Below, piece by piece: positions 60,889 through 64,000 of a stretch of 64,000 bases of DNA. The position numbers were made by a program, and so were the translations under genes. The notes below the pieces were generated by a model that was not told the origin of the DNA, made no database searches, and saw only the letters and a program-made list of their open reading frames with translations. Each line of letters opens with the position of its first letter. Position 1 is the first letter of the stretch. The stretch comes from Synechococcus sp. MW101C3 (lineage in GTDB: Bacteria > Cyanobacteriota > Cyanobacteriia > PCC-6307 > Cyanobiaceae), in the NCBI RefSeq assembly GCF_002252635.1, contig NZ_NQKX01000008.1, forward strand, positions 62,001 to 126,000. Direction: 5' to 3'.

Positions 60889-60937
60889 CGGGCTTCGACG
60901 GCCTTGGGTCAGCCCTGGGGCACTACTGGATAACGGC

Positions 60938-62182
60938 GTGGGCGAGGGTTGGATGTTGTTCAAGATCCGCGGCATCCCGCTGCGGATCCATCCCAGCTGG
61001 TTCATCGTGCTGGGTCTGGCCACGGCAGGCTTCCAACAACAGTATTCCGTCTCCCTGGTGGGGCGCGCCTCCCCAGTGGCGTTGTGGCTGCTGGCCTCTG
61101 CAACGGCCGTGCTGCTGTTCGTATCGGTGCTGCTCCACGAGCTGGGGCATTCGCTGGTGGCGATCGCTCACGGCGTCAAGGTGCGCAGCATCACACTCTT
61201 CCTGCTCGGTGGGGTGGCCACCGTGGAGCGGGAATGCAGCACCGCGATCGGTGCGCTTCAGGTGGCGGCTGCCGGACCGTTCGTGAGTCTGATCCTGGCG
61301 GGGCTGCTGCTGGCGGGGGCCCATCCGGCTGCCCATCTGTCGCCCCTGCTGGGCGAGATGGTCACCCAGCTCGGGGTGCTCAACCTGATCCTGGCGCTGT
61401 TCAATCTGCTGCCTGGGCTGCCGCTGGACGGCGGCCTGATCGTCAAGGCGCTGGTGTGGCAGTTCACCGGCAGCCAGCGGCGCGGCATTCAGGTGGCGGC
61501 GGCGATCGGCCGTTTCCTCTCCCTGATGGCGGTGGGCATGGGCACCCTGCTGGTGCTGCGAGGGGGAGGTTTCGGGGCGTTCTGGTTGATTGTGCTGGGC
61601 TGGTTTGGTCTTGGTGCCTCCCGCAATCAGCTGCAGTTGCTCTCGTTGCAGCAGGCCCTGCGCGACCTCAAGGTGAGTGAAGCCGCCCGGCGTCGTTTTC
61701 GGGTGCTCGAGTCCAGCTGTTCGTTGCGGGAGCTCAGCCAGCTGCGCCGCAAGGAGGAAACGATCCAACCGGCCGATTGGGTGCTGATCTGTGAGCAGGG
61801 CCGTTGGCAGGGCGTGATCAACGACGACCCCCTCCAGTCGTTGCCTGTTCAGCGCTGGGATCAGGAACGGGTGGGCGACCACCAGCAGCCCCTCTCCACG
61901 CTCCCCTCGATCCGGGAGGACGCTCCCCTCTGGCAGGCCGCCGTCCAACTGGATGAGCCCGGCGTCGATCGCTTGCTGGTGCTGGGGGTCTCCGGCCTGC
62001 CCACTGGCACGATCGAGCGGCCTGAGCTTTCTGAAGTCGTGCTCAAGCGTCTGGGGGTACGCCTGCCTCCGGCGCTGCTTGAGGCGGCCCGTCGTCAGGG
62101 CACTTACCCGCTCGGTATGGCCATCGCTCAGGTGGCCCGCGGCATGGCGTTGGAATCGGCCGGCGGTGACGTGCCGCGCTGA
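60938..62182 (+). CDS. Site-2 protease family (M50) membrane metalloprotease with C-terminal regulatory region
   Basis: Intramembrane zinc protease of 414 residues. The site HELGHSLVAIAHG is at about residues 67-79 in the second or third helix, and the third ligand is in NLLPGLPLDGGLIVKAL. About six helices span residues 15-230. The remaining 180 residues are cytoplasmic and carry a degenerate CBS-like pair (LPSIREDAPLWQAAVQLDEP, VDRLLVLGVSGLPTGTIERP). This is the SpoIVFB-like branch. Start is GTG 60938; ATG 60953 is an alternative. Substrates, perhaps an anti-sigma factor, are unknown. Its last 55 bases overlap the next gene. Confidence 0.92.
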   Translation: MGEGWMLFKIRGIPLRIHPSWFIVLGLATAGFQQQYSVSLVGRASPVALWLLASATAVLLFVSVLLHELGHSLVAIAHGVKVRSITLFLLGGVATVERECSTAIGALQVAAAGPFVSLILAGLLLAGAHPAAHLSPLLGEMVTQLGVLNLILALFNLLPGLPLDGGLIVKALVWQFTGSQRRGIQVAAAIGRFLSLMAVGMGTLLVLRGGGFGAFWLIVLGWFGLGASRNQLQLLSLQQALRDLKVSEAARRRFRVLESSCSLRELSQLRRKEETIQPADWVLICEQGRWQGVINDDPLQSLPVQRWDQERVGDHQQPLSTLPSIREDAPLWQAAVQLDEPGVDRLLVLGVSGLPTGTIERPELSEVVLKRLGVRLPPALLEAARRQGTYPLGMAIAQVARGMALESAGGDVPR

Positions 62183-62925
62183 GGCCCATCCCTCACCACC
62201 ACGGCCGCCTCCGCCCCCTTCGCTTCAGCCGCCTTCCGACCGCTGCCGCCGCTGCGCACGGCGAAGTTGCCGCGGCGCTGCTCCACCTCGTCCCATTCCC
62301 TGCCGCTGAGCGGCCGGCTGCTCCAGCTGCCGCCCAGATCCTGCTGGGCGGCTTGCCGCAGGCCCTCGATCAGCGCCTCACCCTCCACCGGCAGTGGGGC
62401 CAGCGCGGCCGGGGGCTCCTGCCCGAACACCTCCTTCCAGCGGGTGCTTGAGGGCCGCAGCAGCAGCGTGCCGTGCTGCAGCAGGTGCCCACGCCGCCAG
62501 AGCTGGGCGCTGCCCACCCGCTTGGACCCAGTCGCCTCCACCAGGTCGGCCGCCGTGCTCGTGGCGAAACAGCTGCTGCGCTGACGGCTGGCGGCCTGCT
62601 GCCCAGGGTGAAGGGGATGGCCCCACCCCGCCAGTGCCTGCCGCAACCACTGGACTGCGCGGCAGTAGGTCTGGGCGCGGCTTCCGCTGGCCGCTGGCCA
62701 GTGCAGCGCGTAGGTGAGGCAGCCGTCATGCAGCACGGCTCTCCCGCCGCTGGGGCGGCGCACCATGGACAGGCGGCCGGCATCCACAAGCCCCTGCCAG
62801 TGAGGTTCCAGCCGGTGCTGGTGGTGCCCCAAGGACAAGGTCGGCCGGTCCCAGTGGTACAGACGCAGCACCCCCTGGCCAGAACCCTGCACCAGGCCGT
62901 CGAGCAGCAGATCATCGATGGCCAT
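62128..62925 (-). CDS. Lipoate-protein ligase A-like protein
   Basis: BPL/LPL fold acyltransferase that attaches or transfers lipoate or octanoate to 2-oxoacid dehydrogenases. The 265 residues from ATG 62925 have RLYHWDRPTLSLGHHQ, the substrate loop MVRRPSGGRAVLHDGCLTYA and the catalytic Lys in EATGSKRVGSAQLWRRG. In-frame sequence upstream (WRWIPPLTSSGDRQ before the ATG) matches the normal N-terminus of the family, yet no ATG, GTG or TTG precedes it. The real start is probably a rarer codon such as CTG at 62979 or 62991. The Pro/Ala/Gly-rich C-terminal 40 residues overlap the protease gene. Confidence 0.85.
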   Translation of the reverse strand: MAIDDLLLDGLVQGSGQGVLRLYHWDRPTLSLGHHQHRLEPHWQGLVDAGRLSMVRRPSGGRAVLHDGCLTYALHWPAASGSRAQTYCRAVQWLRQALAGWGHPLHPGQQAASRQRSSCFATSTAADLVEATGSKRVGSAQLWRRGHLLQHGTLLLRPSSTRWKEVFGQEPPAALAPLPVEGEALIEGLRQAAQQDLGGSWSSRPLSGREWDEVEQRRGNFAVRSGGSGRKAAEAKGAEAAVVVRDGPQRGTSPPADSNAMPRAT

Positions 62926-63032
62926 CTGGCGATCACCGCTGCTGGTCAGGGGCGGGATCCAGCGCCAATGCGTGGGCAGGGTGGGCGTCAGGGAAGATGT
63001 AGGGGCCAGTGGCTGGGCGTCAGGGCGTCACC

Positions 63033-63803
63033 ATGCTGATCGACCTGCTGCCACTTCTGCCCCTGCTGCTGATGGGGGTGGTGGCCGGATTGCTGTCGGG
63101 CCTGCTCGGTATCGGTGGCGGGCTGGTATTCGCTCCGATGCTGCTGCTGAACGGTCTGCCGCCGCATGAGGCCCTGGCCACCAGCACCGTGGCGATCGTG
63201 CCCACCACCTTGGGTGGCACCTGGTCGCATCTGCGGCAGGGCCACCTCGCCGTGCGGCCCTGCCTGGCGATCGGCGTGGCGGCGGCCGTCAGCGGCGTCG
63301 CGTTCAGCCGCCTGGGCGGGCTGCTGCAGGGCTGGCACCTGCTGGCCCTGCAGGCGCTGATGTACGCCGTGCTGGCCCTCACGATCGAACCCCGTCGGGG
63401 GGCGGCAGCCGGCGCAGAGGAGCCAGCCGTTCCCCTGCCAGGGCTGGTGGCGGTGGGAGGGCTGGCTGGCTTTGCCGGGGGCCTGCTCGGTGTGGGCGGC
63501 GGGCTGATGATGGTGCCGCTGATGGTGAAGGGCCTGAGGATGCCGTTGCATGCGGCCATCCGGCTCAGCACCCTGGCGGTGCTCTGCTCCGCCTCGGCCG
63601 CCTCGGTGGAGTTGCTCTCCGGTGGGCGTGCCGATGCGGTGATGGCCCTGTTGCTTGGGGGCTCAGCCGCCATGGCCGCCCGCTGGTCGGCGGCGCGGCT
63701 GGACACGGTGAGCGAGGCCCGCCTGGTGCTGATGCTGCGCACGATCACGGTGGCGCTGGCACTGGACAGCGGACGGCGCGGCCTGCAGTTGCTGCTCGCC
63801 TGA
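63033..63803 (+). CDS. TauE/SafE family anion permease
   Basis: Inner-membrane transporter family linked to sulfite, sulfonate or other organic anions. The 256 residues from ATG 63033 contain about eight helices in two related halves, each opening with the family repeat (VVAGLLSGLLGIGGGLVFAP and GFAGGLLGVGGGLMMVP). The conserved LATSTVAIVPTTLGGTWSHL and IRLSTLAVLCSASA follow. Nothing nearby tells the substrate, although the genome does make a sulfite reductase (4480). It is divergent from the lipoate-ligase-like gene. Confidence 0.9.
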   Translation: MLIDLLPLLPLLLMGVVAGLLSGLLGIGGGLVFAPMLLLNGLPPHEALATSTVAIVPTTLGGTWSHLRQGHLAVRPCLAIGVAAAVSGVAFSRLGGLLQGWHLLALQALMYAVLALTIEPRRGAAAGAEEPAVPLPGLVAVGGLAGFAGGLLGVGGGLMMVPLMVKGLRMPLHAAIRLSTLAVLCSASAASVELLSGGRADAVMALLLGGSAAMAARWSAARLDTVSEARLVLMLRTITVALALDSGRRGLQLLLA

Positions 63804-63807
63804 GGCT

Positions 63808-64000
63808 TCAGCGCTCCGGCAGTGCGGCCCAGAAGGAGGGATCGAGATCAAAGCCGAGCACTGCCGCCATCTGCCCCAGGCCCTGGCGACAGTGCAGGTC
63901 GTGCCGGCGGCTCCAGTCGTCGAGCAGAAAAAGCCGGTGGGTGATCCAGAGCTCCAGGCTCTCCGGCGCGAAGCGAATCCCCTCGTTGCGGCTGAAGCCA
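63808..64000 (-). CDS. C-terminal part of an unidentified protein (5' end outside window)
   Basis: The frame is open from the window edge to a TGA at 63808, giving 63 residues. It reads GFSRNEGIRFAPESLELW, a His/Trp-rich helix (DDWSRRHDLHCRQGLGQMAA) and ends SFWAALPER. The Trp/His/Arg composition looks like genuine protein, but no family is recognisable. It is convergent with the TauE gene with a four-base gap. Confidence 0.65.
   Translation of the reverse strand, partial: GFSRNEGIRFAPESLELWITHRLFLLDDWSRRHDLHCRQGLGQMAAVLGFDLDPSFWAALPER

Noticed and set aside
1-64000. CRISPR array, insertion sequence, prophage or restriction system
   Set aside because: No spaced direct repeats, transposase, integrase, terminal repeats or methylase genes were seen, and composition is even across the window.

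Overview
The window is chromosomal DNA from a high-GC unicellular picocyanobacterium, most likely of the Cyanobium/Synechococcus (alpha-cyanobacterial) lineage. The evidence is the combination of photosynthesis and pigment genes (chlP, gun4, psb28, pcyA, apcF), the alkane pathway pair ado/aar, cyAbrB- and SipA-type regulators, tab2, and repeated copies of the HIP1 octamer GCGATCGC (about 15 noticed by eye). Genes are packed tightly. No gap exceeds 300 bases, many neighbours overlap by 4 bases, and seven convergent pairs overlap at their 3' ends. I see no tRNA, rRNA, CRISPR array, insertion sequence, phage gene or attachment site; it reads as core genome.

Layout. 1-7.4 kb: a cut-off VanY-type carboxypeptidase, chlP, glyS, ferredoxin-sulfite reductase, a small secreted protein and a VanX-type dipeptidase. 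7.4-14.3 kb (minus strand): recG, an acidic-tract protein, tsf, rpsB, a glycosyltransferase and a 51-residue basic protein with its own terminator. 14.5-18.2 kb: pcyA-devB-devC-devA. 18.2-26 kb (plus): an active/inactive M16 peptidase pair, then (after sipA on the other strand) bioY, lspA, an FHA-penicillin-binding-protein fusion and a membrane GTPase. 26-30 kb: a PLP decarboxylase with a small membrane protein, tadA, an aminotransferase and apcF. 30.1-37.2 kb: a glutamine-synthetase-like protein without its active site, a methyltransferase, small conserved proteins, an anti-sigma kinase, gun4, psb28 and two AI-2E-type permeases. 37.2-43.5 kb (minus): rsmA-ispE-DUF3082-31 aa peptide-pdhB-secD-secF-60 aa protein. 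43.5-49.3 kb: small or secreted proteins, YraN, a pentapeptide protein, a metallo-beta-lactamase-fold protein, an FAD oxidoreductase and cyAbrB. 49.5-54.2 kb: photolyase, PgeF, Tab2 and an S1-domain protein. 54.3-59.6 kb (plus): creatininase-like protein, ado, aar, accA, a short-chain dehydrogenase and folE. 59.6-64 kb: secreted protein, trpF, site-2 protease, lipoate-ligase-like protein, TauE permease and a cut-off gene.

How the genes work together. Several blocks are functional units: acyl-ACP to alkane (aar, ado) with fatty-acid entry (accA); protein secretion (secD, secF); translation (rpsB, tsf, glyS, rsmA, tadA, S1 protein); envelope growth (FHA-PBP, lspA, two M15 peptidases, devBCA export); and bilin/chlorophyll supply (pcyA, apcF, chlP, gun4). 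The most unusual gene is at 30108-31391. It keeps the glutamine synthetase fold signatures but has lost every metal- and substrate-binding motif I could align, and looks like a pseudoenzyme rather than a decayed gene.
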